From NCBI RefSeq assembly GCF_002764115.1, contig NZ_CP017940.1, positions 842,501 through 906,500 of the forward strand: 64,000 bases of DNA, written 5' to 3'. Below are positions 56,687 through 64,000 of this stretch, in pieces; positions within the stretch are counted from its first letter, which is position 1; each line of letters begins with the position of its first letter. The notes under the pieces are model-generated. The model worked only from the letters and a program-made list of their open reading frames with translations, was not told where the DNA came from and ran no database searches. The position numbers and the translations under genes are program-made. The stretch comes from Phyllobacterium zundukense (GTDB lineage Bacteria; Pseudomonadota; Alphaproteobacteria; Rhizobiales; Rhizobiaceae).

Positions 56687-58357
56687 TCAGCTGTGCAATG
56701 CACGTAAACGCGTGGTGTTCAGAAGACCCTGTTCTTCGAGCACGGGATAAGCCATGGCGGCGAGCAGCGAATTGATCTGCTTCAGATCCCGGATCGTGTC
56801 GAGATGGATCGAACTTGTTTCCAGGCTGCGGGTCGTGCCTTCCCGCAGGCGGCCGAAATGCCGCTCGCTGCTTTGCTTTTCCATATCCCGCAAATGATCT
56901 TTCTCGAGGACAAGCTGATGCGCTGTTTCGCGATCGCGTGAAACAAGCACATTGAAGGCCATGCGGGCATTGGTCAGGACCTTCGCGTGGAAATTGCTGA
57001 GTTCAAGCCAGCCCTCATCGGTGAATTTGAGCTTACGGTCCATCTTCTTTTGGACGAGTGCCAGCATGTTGCGCACGATGATGTCGCCGACCTGTTCCAG
57101 CTTGACACAGGCGCCAAGCAATTCCCTGGCGCGAGCGACTTCAAAGTCGTTGAGTGATTTGGTCGTCAGCTTGGCAAGGTAAAGTTTGATGGCTGCGTGC
57201 TTGCGGTCAACCTTGTCATCCAGAGCCGACAATTCGTCGATACGATCCTGCTCCGGGTTCTCGTAGAGATCGATAATCCGCCTTAGCATGATCTCGACTG
57301 TTTCGCAGACACTCACGGTCTCGCGCGTCGCATTGGCAAGCGCCAGGCTTGGAGTATCCAGAACACTCTCATCCAAAGCGCTGAGTTCTTCACGATCCAG
57401 GGATTGCGGCTGTTCGATTGGCACATTGAGTGAAACGACGGCCTTGGTAACCTTGAGGACCAGACCGGAGAGCGGAACGCCGGCAAGCAGGATGATGATG
57501 TTGAACAGGATATGTCCATTGATCACCTGGTCGGCGGGCGCGGAACCGAGGAAGGCTATCGATGGCTTGAACGTCAGGTACAGGATGAGGATCACCACTG
57601 AGCCTGCACCACGCATCAGGAGATTGCCCATCGGTACGATGCGCGTTTGCGGGGCGGCATTGCGGGTCAGAAGCGGCGCAATGAAGGAGGAGCCGAGATT
57701 GACGCCGAAGATCATCACGATGCCGAGCTCCGGCTGGATGAGGCCACGCGAAGCAAAGGTGACCAGAAGCAGCACCGCGGCGATGCTGGAATGGAACAGC
57801 CAGGTCATCACGGCCGCGATGAGAAAAGCGGTGACCGGGTCGGTGTTGAGATAACCGACGATCACTGGCAGCAATTCGCTGTTGCGCAGCGGTTCGGTTG
57901 CCTGACCGGTCATTTCGAGCGAGAGGATCAGAAGGCCGATGCCAACGAGGATACGGCCCATCTGGCGCCAGTTGCTGCGCTCAGTCGACATGAAAATTAC
58001 CGTGCCGGCAACAAGGCAGAGAGGCACAAGCAATGTGAGATCGAAGCTCAGGATCTTGACGACAAGTGCCGATCCAACTTCTGCGCCGCGCACTGCCATG
58101 AGTCCGGCAATACCACTGACAATGCCCGATCCGACAAAAGAACCGACGAGAAGGCTGACGGCAGTCGAGCTTTGCAGGGCGATGGAAAGCATCAAACCCC
58201 ACAGGACGGCGAGAACCGGATTGTGCAGAACGCCGCGCAGACTCTGGCGCATACGTTCGCCATAGGCGCGCTCAACGCCGGTTCGCACCATGCGCGTTGC
58301 CCACAGCAGAAGCGCTACTGCGCCTGCCAAATGCAACAAAATTGCGGAACCGTTCAC
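56687..58357 (-). CDS. Na/Pi cotransporter family protein with PhoU-like domain
   Basis: This 556-residue inner-membrane protein has two repeated inverted domains typical of the Na/Pi-cotransporter II family, each with the conserved serine motif: ALQSSTAVSLLVGSFVGSG (about residues 60-78) and WLFHSSIAAVLLLVTFASRG. The last ~190 residues are helical and PhoU-like (ARARELLGACVKLEQVGDIIVRNM). It would import phosphate with sodium, or act as a regulator of phosphate uptake. It starts with GTG (58357). There is no pho gene beside it. Confidence 0.88.
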   Translation of the reverse strand: MNGSAILLHLAGAVALLLWATRMVRTGVERAYGERMRQSLRGVLHNPVLAVLWGLMLSIALQSSTAVSLLVGSFVGSGIVSGIAGLMAVRGAEVGSALVVKILSFDLTLLVPLCLVAGTVIFMSTERSNWRQMGRILVGIGLLILSLEMTGQATEPLRNSELLPVIVGYLNTDPVTAFLIAAVMTWLFHSSIAAVLLLVTFASRGLIQPELGIVMIFGVNLGSSFIAPLLTRNAAPQTRIVPMGNLLMRGAGSVVILILYLTFKPSIAFLGSAPADQVINGHILFNIIILLAGVPLSGLVLKVTKAVVSLNVPIEQPQSLDREELSALDESVLDTPSLALANATRETVSVCETVEIMLRRIIDLYENPEQDRIDELSALDDKVDRKHAAIKLYLAKLTTKSLNDFEVARARELLGACVKLEQVGDIIVRNMLALVQKKMDRKLKFTDEGWLELSNFHAKVLTNARMAFNVLVSRDRETAHQLVLEKDHLRDMEKQSSERHFGRLREGTTRSLETSSIHLDTIRDLKQINSLLAAMAYPVLEEQGLLNTTRLRALHS

Positions 58358-58726
58358 TTGATGACAAATCCTGGTGAGTTAAAGAACACGGTAAAGCAAC
58401 CAGACGATTCTAGTCGCACTTTCTTAAGATAACATATCGTTCAGAAAGCGAAAAAAATATGTTCCGGCTAAGAAGAAATGTGTCGCTTTTGGCATAATGT
58501 AACAGTTCTATGACAGTTTTTTGTGGACAATTTTATCATTTGCCGGCTTTGTAAAAAAACACCATGCCCATGCGACAGTATCAACGCGATGAGCAGGGGA
58601 TGACGGGGTTGCAGCCCTTCCGTCCCGATCTTATTTGATGCAGTATGTTCCCGGCTTGAGTGACAGGGCTCCAAGCTGTCAAAAACCGGCTTTCAGAACC
58701 GTCAAATTTAACGAACGAAGAGCAGC
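58358..58726. other. Divergent intergenic region Na/Pi-dnaG
   Basis: No gene is visible in 369 bases. Near dnaG there is TGACAG/CTGTCA, a 6-bp inverted repeat (58661-58681), and CCGGCTT repeated directly at 58651 and 58686. A weak promoter-like CTTGAG-N17 is near 58654. The left half is AT-rich and must hold the Na/Pi gene promoter. Confidence 0.4.
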
Positions 58727-60694
58727 ATGCGATTTCCTCCGTCCTTTCTCGATGAGATCAGGGAGCGTGTACCGATCTCCAGCGTGATCGGGACGCGTGT
58801 TTCGTTCGACCGGAAAAAGACAAACGCGCCCAAGGGAGACTTCTGGGCCTGCTGCCCGTTTCATGGCGAGAAATCGCCTAGTTTTCACTGCGAGGACCGC
58901 AAGGGCCGTTATCATTGCTTCGGTTGCGGTGTCACTGGCGACCATTTCCGCTTCCTGACGGAACTCGAAGGGCTGAGCTTCCCCGAGGCGGTGCAGCGTG
59001 TCGCCGATATGGCGGGCGTGCCCATGCCGGCGCGCGATGCCGAAATGGAAATACGCGAAGCAAAACGCGCCACCCTCTACGACGTCATGGAAATGGCGAC
59101 CAAGTTCTTCGAGGAGCAGTTGCAGGCCGCGGGCGGTGCGAAGGCGCGTGCCTATCTGCGTGATCGGGGCCTTACTGCCGCGACACAGCATTCATACCGT
59201 CTGGGTTATGCTCCCGAGAGCCGCAATGCGCTGAAAGAACATCTGGCATTGAAAGGTGCCACCAAGGAACAGATCGAAGCCTGCGGGCTTGTGGTCTATG
59301 GCGACGACAAGCCGGTTTCCTTTGACCGTTTCCGCGACCGTATCATGTTCCCGATCGAGGACTTGCGCGGCCGAATCATTGCCTTTGGCGGCCGGGCGCT
59401 CGCGCCCAATGCCATTGCAAAATACATGAATTCCAACGAGACGGAGCTTTTTCACAAGGGCAAGATCCTCTTCAATGCTTTGCGCGCCAGGAAAGCGGCC
59501 CAGCCGCAGGGCGGGCAGCCGGCAAAGGCAGTGATTGCCGTCGAAGGTTATATGGATGTCATTGCCCTGGCACAGGCTGGCTTCGCGCAAGCAGTCGCGC
59601 CGCTGGGCACCGCGCTGACGGAAGATCAGCTCGATCTGCTCTGGCGCATGTCACCGGAGCCTGTGCTGTGTTTCGACGGCGACAATGCCGGCATCAAGGC
59701 GGCGCATCGTGCGATCGATCTGGCATTGCCGGCATTGAAGCCTGGGCGCTCGCTGCGGTTTGCGGTGCTGCCGGAGGGCAAGGATCCCGATGATCTGGTA
59801 AAGTCCTCCGGACCGCAGGCCTTTCAGGCAGTGCTCGACGACGCGCGACCCCTGGCCGACATGCTCTGGGCACGCGAGACGAGCGGCGGCGTCTTCGATA
59901 CGCCCGAGCGGCGTGCGGAACTCGAAGCGCGGCTCAAGCAGATGACGGCGCTGATCGGTGACGAGAATGTGCGCCGTCACTATGCGCAGGATGTCCGCGA
60001 CCGCATCCAGCAGTTCTTCAACTCCGGCCAGCGTGGCAATGACCGGCGCAACAATGGTCAGCGCGGCAGCAACCAGAACGGCTTTGGCGAGCAGAACGGC
60101 TATGGGCAGCGGGGTAGGGGCGCAGCAGCCGGCCGCCTTGCCGTTTCGGACAGCCTGGCGCGTTCGGTTCTGGTGAAGACGACATCGGCAGCGCCGCCGC
60201 TCCGCGAGACCGCTATCCTGATGACCTTGTTCAATCATCCGCGTCTGATCGAGGAAGATTTCGAAACGGTTGTCCGGCTTGAATTCAGCCATCCTGACCT
60301 GAAGCGCTTTCATGCGGCCATGCTCAATGCCATGGCGGAACATCATGTCGCGAATGGCGCCGAGATGCGCAAGGCGATGGTGGAAACCAGCCACGGTGCG
60401 CTGATCGAAGCGCTCGAAGCGCTGACACGGCGTGCCCGCATGTGGACAGCGACAGCGGAAGCAGCGGAAGAGGACGCTTTGGAGGCGTTAAGGCAGGCGG
60501 TTCACTTGCATCAGCGCGCAAGTACACTACATAAAGAGCTGAAAGTCGCTGAAACCGCCTTGGCCACGGAAGCCACCGACGAAAACCTCAACCGGCTGCT
60601 CGATATTCAGAACGATATTCGCAACGCGCAGGCAACAGAAGCGCTGATCGAAGGGTTCGGAATACCTTCGGGACGGTCGGGTAAGGGTTTTTGA
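58727..60694 (+). CDS. dnaG: DNA primase
   Basis: DnaG makes the RNA primers for DNA replication. 655 residues: the N-terminal zinc ribbon C43-x2-H46 ... C64-x2-C67 (CPFHGEKSPSFHC, CFGCG), a TOPRIM catalytic core with E273 (VIAVEGYMDVIAL) and the DGD in LCFDGDNAG, and a C-terminal helicase-interacting region. A Gly/Asn/Arg/Gln-rich linker (about 425-475, SGQRGNDRRNNGQRG) separates core and C-terminal domain, as in rhizobia. It is followed by rpoD, the classical macromolecular-synthesis order without rpsU. Confidence 0.97.
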   Translation: MRFPPSFLDEIRERVPISSVIGTRVSFDRKKTNAPKGDFWACCPFHGEKSPSFHCEDRKGRYHCFGCGVTGDHFRFLTELEGLSFPEAVQRVADMAGVPMPARDAEMEIREAKRATLYDVMEMATKFFEEQLQAAGGAKARAYLRDRGLTAATQHSYRLGYAPESRNALKEHLALKGATKEQIEACGLVVYGDDKPVSFDRFRDRIMFPIEDLRGRIIAFGGRALAPNAIAKYMNSNETELFHKGKILFNALRARKAAQPQGGQPAKAVIAVEGYMDVIALAQAGFAQAVAPLGTALTEDQLDLLWRMSPEPVLCFDGDNAGIKAAHRAIDLALPALKPGRSLRFAVLPEGKDPDDLVKSSGPQAFQAVLDDARPLADMLWARETSGGVFDTPERRAELEARLKQMTALIGDENVRRHYAQDVRDRIQQFFNSGQRGNDRRNNGQRGSNQNGFGEQNGYGQRGRGAAAGRLAVSDSLARSVLVKTTSAAPPLRETAILMTLFNHPRLIEEDFETVVRLEFSHPDLKRFHAAMLNAMAEHHVANGAEMRKAMVETSHGALIEALEALTRRARMWTATAEAAEEDALEALRQAVHLHQRASTLHKELKVAETALATEATDENLNRLLDIQNDIRNAQATEALIEGFGIPSGRSGKGF

Positions 60695-60986
60695 CCGAAT
60701 TGATTCGCTTTTTTACCACGAATCAGTTGAGTCGGGGTTGACGTGGGTCAATAATGACGGAATCAGATTGCGCGGAATTGAAGATATTTGCAGGTCTAGC
60801 AGAAAAGCCGGCAAATTCAGCAGATAAGTAGCGTGCTCGCCACCGGGATAACAAGGTTAATCCGCTATTAACGGGATTTCGGCTAGTCGATCATTTATTA
60901 CCTTTATGGTGTAGGGGAACCGGTGCGGCGCCGCACTCGTTGTTTCCATGCATGAACAAAGCGAACGTCGCTTGGAGATATAGAAT
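60695..60986 (+). other. dnaG-rpoD intergenic region
   Basis: This 292-base gap probably holds an rpoD promoter. A perfect 14-bp palindrome GTGCGGCGCCGCAC lies at 60923-60936, about 50 bases before the ATG. No clear intrinsic terminator follows dnaG, so some rpoD transcripts may start upstream of dnaG. Confidence 0.45.
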
Positions 60987-63014
60987 ATGGCAACAAAGGC
61001 AAAGGAAAACGAAGAAGTAGAAGTCGAGCGCGAAGGCGCGCCAGACGGTCCGCTTCTCGACCTTTCCGATGACGCTGTCAAGAAGATGATCAAGCTCGCG
61101 AAAAAGCGCGGCTATGTCACGATGGATGAACTCAATGCAGTTCTTCCGTCGGAAGAGGTCACTTCCGAGCAGATCGAAGATACCATGGCCATGCTCAGTG
61201 ACATGGGCATCAATGTTGTCGAAGACGACGAGCAGGACGCAGACGCCGAAGAAGCCGATAATAGCGGCGACGAGGAGAGCGACGCACGCGAGTTGGCTGA
61301 ATCAACTGGCACCGCTGTAGCGCCCACAACCACCAAGAAAGAACCGACCGACCGCACCGACGATCCCGTCCGCATGTATCTGCGTGAGATGGGGACGGTG
61401 GAGCTGTTGTCGCGCGAAGGCGAAATCGCCATTGCCAAGCGTATCGAGGCAGGCCGCGAGACCATGATCTCGGGCCTGTGCGAAAGCCCGCTGACCTTCC
61501 AGGCGATCATCATCTGGCGTGAGGATCTGAACGAGTCGAAGATCCTCCTGCGCGAAATCATCGACCTCGAAACCACTTATGCGGGTCCCGAAGCCAAGCA
61601 GGCTCCGGTGATCGAGCGCGTCGAGGAAGAAAAACCTGCCGCTGCCAATGACCGGTCGCGTAGCCGGCGTGACGATGACGATATCACCAATGTTGGCGGA
61701 GATACGCCGATCGAGGAAGATGACGACGAGGATGATGAGGCCAATCTGTCGCTTGCCGCGATGGAAGCCGAACTGCGTCCGCAGGTCATGGAAACGCTCG
61801 ACGTTATCGCCGATACCTACAAGAAGCTGCGCAAGTTGCAGGACCAGCAGGTGGAAAACCGCCTCGCTGCCTCCGGTTCGCTGTCGCCCAGCCAGGAGCG
61901 CCGCTACAAGGAACTCAAGGATCAGCTGATCAAGGCGGTCAAGTCGCTCTCGCTGAACCAGAACCGTATCGAAGCGCTGGTCGCGCAGCTCTATGACATC
62001 AACAAGCGTCTCGTTCAGAACGAAGGCCGCCTGTTGCGTCTTGCCGAATCCTATGGCGTGCGCCGCGAGGATTTCCTGAAGGAATATCAGGGCAACGAGC
62101 TTGACCCGAACTGGCTGAAGGCCGTTTCGAACCTGACGACGCGTGGCTGGAAAGAGTTCACCAAGAACGAAAAAGACACGATCAAGAACCTGCGTACGGA
62201 AATCCAGAACATGGCGCAGGAAACCGCCATTTCGATTTCGGAATTCCGCCGCATCGTCAATCAGGTGCAGAAGGGCGAGCGCGAAGCTGCGCTGGCCAAG
62301 AAGGAAATGGTCGAGGCCAATCTGCGTCTCGTTATTTCCATTGCCAAGAAATACACCAATCGCGGCCTGCAGTTCCTCGATCTCATCCAGGAAGGCAATA
62401 TCGGCCTGATGAAGGCGGTCGACAAGTTCGAATACCGCCGTGGTTACAAGTTCTCGACCTATGCAACCTGGTGGATTCGTCAGGCGATCACCCGTTCGAT
62501 CGCCGATCAGGCACGTACCATCCGTATTCCGGTGCACATGATCGAAACGATCAACAAGATCGTCCGTACCTCGCGCCAGATGCTGCACGAGATCGGTCGC
62601 GAGCCGACACCGGAAGAACTGGCTGAAAAGCTCGCGATGCCGCTGGAAAAGGTGCGCAAGGTCCTGAAGATTGCCAAGGAGCCTATTTCGCTCGAAACGC
62701 CGGTCGGCGACGAGGAAGATTCGCATCTGGGCGATTTCATCGAGGACAAGAACGCGCTCCTGCCGATCGATGCTGCAATCCAGGCCAATTTGCGCGATAC
62801 GACGACACGGGTGCTGGCTTCGCTGACACCGCGTGAAGAGCGCGTGTTGCGCATGCGCTTCGGCATTGGCATGAACACCGACCACACGCTGGAAGAAGTC
62901 GGTCAGCAGTTCTCGGTAACACGTGAACGCATTCGTCAGATCGAGGCGAAGGCGCTGCGCAAGCTCAAGCATCCGAGCCGGTCGCGCAAACTGCGTTCGT
63001 TCCTCGACAGCTGA
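60987..63014 (+). CDS. rpoD: RNA polymerase primary sigma factor (sigma-70/SigA)
   Basis: This is the housekeeping sigma factor that directs RNA polymerase to most promoters. 675 residues: an N-terminal region 1.1 with [22 protein letters not shown], a long acidic nonconserved insert (about 75-110 and 205-255), region 1.2 ([29 protein letters not shown]), region 2 with the -10-recognition helix ([22 protein letters not shown]), region 3 and region 4 with the -35 HTH ([30 protein letters not shown]). TTGGAG lies eight bases before the ATG. A perfect hairpin terminator follows the stop. Confidence 0.98.
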   Translation: MATKAKENEEVEVEREGAPDGPLLDLSDDAVKKMIKLAKKRGYVTMDELNAVLPSEEVTSEQIEDTMAMLSDMGINVVEDDEQDADAEEADNSGDEESDARELAESTGTAVAPTTTKKEPTDRTDDPVRMYLREMGTVELLSREGEIAIAKRIEAGRETMISGLCESPLTFQAIIIWREDLNESKILLREIIDLETTYAGPEAKQAPVIERVEEEKPAAANDRSRSRRDDDDITNVGGDTPIEEDDDEDDEANLSLAAMEAELRPQVMETLDVIADTYKKLRKLQDQQVENRLAASGSLSPSQERRYKELKDQLIKAVKSLSLNQNRIEALVAQLYDINKRLVQNEGRLLRLAESYGVRREDFLKEYQGNELDPNWLKAVSNLTTRGWKEFTKNEKDTIKNLRTEIQNMAQETAISISEFRRIVNQVQKGEREAALAKKEMVEANLRLVISIAKKYTNRGLQFLDLIQEGNIGLMKAVDKFEYRRGYKFSTYATWWIRQAITRSIADQARTIRIPVHMIETINKIVRTSRQMLHEIGREPTPEELAEKLAMPLEKVRKVLKIAKEPISLETPVGDEEDSHLGDFIEDKNALLPIDAAIQANLRDTTTRVLASLTPREERVLRMRFGIGMNTDHTLEEVGQQFSVTRERIRQIEAKALRKLKHPSRSRKLRSFLDS

Positions 63015-63044
63015 TTTCCTGCGGCTTGCAGAGCCATGAATATG

Positions 63045-63076
63045 AAACGGGATGGGTGTGAACCCATCCCGTTTTG
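63045..63076. terminator. Bidirectional terminator after rpoD
   Basis: AAACGGGATGGG and CCCATCCCGTTT form a perfect 12-bp stem around TGTGAA (63045-63074), followed by TTGC on the plus strand. It also serves the convergent DUF2798 gene. Confidence 0.88.
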
Positions 63077-63086
63077 CATTTGCGCA

Positions 63087-63353
63087 TCAACGGGAGGGCG
63101 GTTCACAGAGCCAGCCCACGATCCGCCGCACCGCCGGCAGAACGAGCAGCAAGGTAGGGAAGGCGACAAGCCATGAAAGGCCCCAGGCCATCATCCAATT
63201 GTGCGGAAGCTCGGGACGAATGCCGAGATTCTTGACCGTCGAGATGAAGGACACGATGAAGGTCATGAGCACCGACAGAATGAGCGGGGTCACGATGGCA
63301 ATGTACCGCGCTGGAAGCTTCCGGCGTGGGGGCAACGATTGATTGGAGTTCAT
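63087..63353 (-). CDS. DUF2798 membrane protein
   Basis: This 88-residue protein has two hydrophobic helices (IAIVTPLILSVLMTFIVSFIS and WGLSWLVAFPTLLLVLPAVRRIV) and the DUF2798 pattern LPARYIAIVTPLILS ... F.S. ... NLGIRPELP.NWM. Function unknown. The ATG at 63353 has ACGGAAAAACC upstream and gives a typical size; a longer in-frame start adds 11 unlikely residues. Convergent with rpoD. Confidence 0.85.
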   Translation of the reverse strand: MNSNQSLPPRRKLPARYIAIVTPLILSVLMTFIVSFISTVKNLGIRPELPHNWMMAWGLSWLVAFPTLLLVLPAVRRIVGWLCEPPSR

Positions 63354-63522
63354 GGTTTTTCCGTAAGATAGCGGTCCCATATGCAACGATCCTGAGCCGG
63401 ATGAACGGCCAATGCCGGTGAACGAGACCGGAGTGGATGCGTTGCCTGACGTAAGACGCTTACGGTGGAACTGAATTTCAGCTCACGGTGGTCCTATACA
63501 ATTGCGCAAATGTTCTGGCAAC

Positions 63523-63556
63523 AAAAAAGCCCGGCAGTGATGGCCGGGCTTTTGCT
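63523..63556 (-). terminator. Terminator of yqhA-like gene
   Basis: AAAAGCCCGGC and GCCGGGCTTTT form a stem around a seven-base loop. Read on the minus strand it ends in a T-run, 20 bases after the stop of the YqhA-type gene. Confidence 0.85.
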
Positions 63557-63571
63557 TGTCATTGCTCGCTC

Positions 63572-64000
63572 TCAGAGCGATGGTTCGTTTGATTTCTTTC
63601 CGGCCTTTTCCTTGACCATCAGCTTGTCGATATAGGCAAGGAACAGCGCCGAGAAGACGAAGGCAAGGTGGATCAGCGTGAACCACGTCAATTGCTCGGT
63701 GCTGAATTGGGTCAGGTTCAAAAACACCTGCAGCAGATGGATCGAGGAAATGGCGACGATGGTCGATGCGACCTTGATCTTGAGTGATCCCGCGTCGATG
63801 GTCCCCAGCCAATGCACCTCTTCGGCTTCATCGAAGCGGCTGACGAAGTTTTCATAGCCGGAAATGATCACCATCACGACGAGGCTGGCAACCAGCGCCG
63901 CATCGATCAGGCTCAACATTTTCAGGATCGTGTCGGTCTCGTTCAGAATGGTAACCTTGGAGACGAAGTCGACGAGCTTGCCTGCAAAGGAAAAGGCATA
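63572..64000 (-). CDS. YqhA-family (UPF0114) membrane protein, 5' end outside window
   Basis: The C-terminal 142 residues of a UPF0114/YqhA-type inner-membrane protein are visible. The frame continues without stop to the window edge. The part seen has the family motif NETDTILKMLSLIDAALVASLVVMVIISGYENFVSRFD and three hydrophobic segments. Full-length family members are about 165-180 residues, so 25-40 residues are missing. An internal ATG at 63919 would give a truncated protein without the first helix and is not the true start. Function unknown. Confidence 0.87.
   Translation of the reverse strand, partial: YAFSFAGKLVDFVSKVTILNETDTILKMLSLIDAALVASLVVMVIISGYENFVSRFDEAEEVHWLGTIDAGSLKIKVASTIVAISSIHLLQVFLNLTQFSTEQLTWFTLIHLAFVFSALFLAYIDKLMVKEKAGKKSNEPSL

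Noticed and set aside
61302..62972. 556-codon open frame antisense to rpoD
   Set aside because: Composition is biased as expected from the reverse of an acidic, GC-rich gene, with no recognisable protein.

Overview
This 64 kb window is chromosomal DNA from an alphaproteobacterium of the order Hyphomicrobiales (Rhizobiales). A Phyllobacteriaceae/Brucellaceae-like organism is my best inference. The reasons are a BA14K-family protein, the order greA / LPS-core mannosyltransferase / lrp / trxB / lsrB known from Sinorhizobium and Brucella, a carA and carB that are not adjacent, a dnaG-rpoD pair, a UvrB with a long N-terminal extension, and two intergenic small-RNA candidates that look like the rhizobial AbcR (alpha-r15) and NfeR1 (alpha-r14) families. 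Codon use is GC-rich and fairly uniform. I see no insertion sequence, prophage, CRISPR array, rRNA or convincing tRNA.

Layout. 1-5.8 kb: ilvE, a glycine-rich membrane protein, an MBL-fold hydrolase, a BA14K protein, cspA, a lytic transglycosylase, a two-Kazal lipoprotein and a HAD phosphatase. 5.8-12.3 kb: an orphan HerA/DUF87 ATPase, then two TetR-regulated accessory loci. One has a saccharopine-dehydrogenase-like oxidoreductase behind two tandem palindromic operators. The other has an MFS transporter and an aldo/keto reductase, both broken by single-base frameshifts. 12.3-25.4 kb: uvrB, an HNH nuclease, a SemiSWEET, an alpha/beta hydrolase lipoprotein, an enolase-superfamily enzyme, a thioesterase, a VOC protein, LtrA, an extensin-like lipoprotein, two DMT-type membrane proteins and a PQQ-type sugar dehydrogenase.

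25.5-31 kb is the most conserved regulatory block: greA with a terminator in its leader, lpsB/lpcC-type and GT25 glycosyltransferases, lrp, trxB, lsrB, and an AbcR-like small RNA with a LysR-type dyad about 65 bases before its predicted start. 31-39.6 kb: msrP, mazE with a broken mazF, an aspartate aminotransferase, a GST, a LysR/MDR divergent pair, a second cspA, an SbmA/YddA-like ABC protein whose ATP-binding motifs are degenerate, and a PIN-toxin remnant. 39.6-51.6 kb: carB, a YpfJ-type metallopeptidase, a nested palindromic repeat, an amino-acid racemase facing an AsnC regulator, a TetA-like exporter, a TetR/DUF1348 operon, an aldo/keto reductase, carA and a YqeY protein. 51.7-64 kb: a GST/TetR pair sharing twin operators, a B12-binding-type radical SAM protein, an NfeR1-like small RNA with three anti-Shine-Dalgarno loops, DUF1003, GNAT, a 54-residue glycine-zipper protein, a Na/Pi cotransporter-like protein, dnaG, rpoD, DUF2798 and a YqhA-type protein cut by the window edge.

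How the parts work together. Housekeeping functions (pyrimidine/arginine precursors, replication priming, the primary sigma factor, transcript cleavage, thioredoxin reduction) form the backbone. Small TetR/LysR/AsnC-controlled detoxification modules sit between them, and two post-transcriptional regulators lie in intergenic gaps. The decay of several accessory genes (MFS, aldo/keto reductase, mazF, PIN) shows that these spacer modules turn over. All function calls rest on motif recognition by eye; no database search was run.
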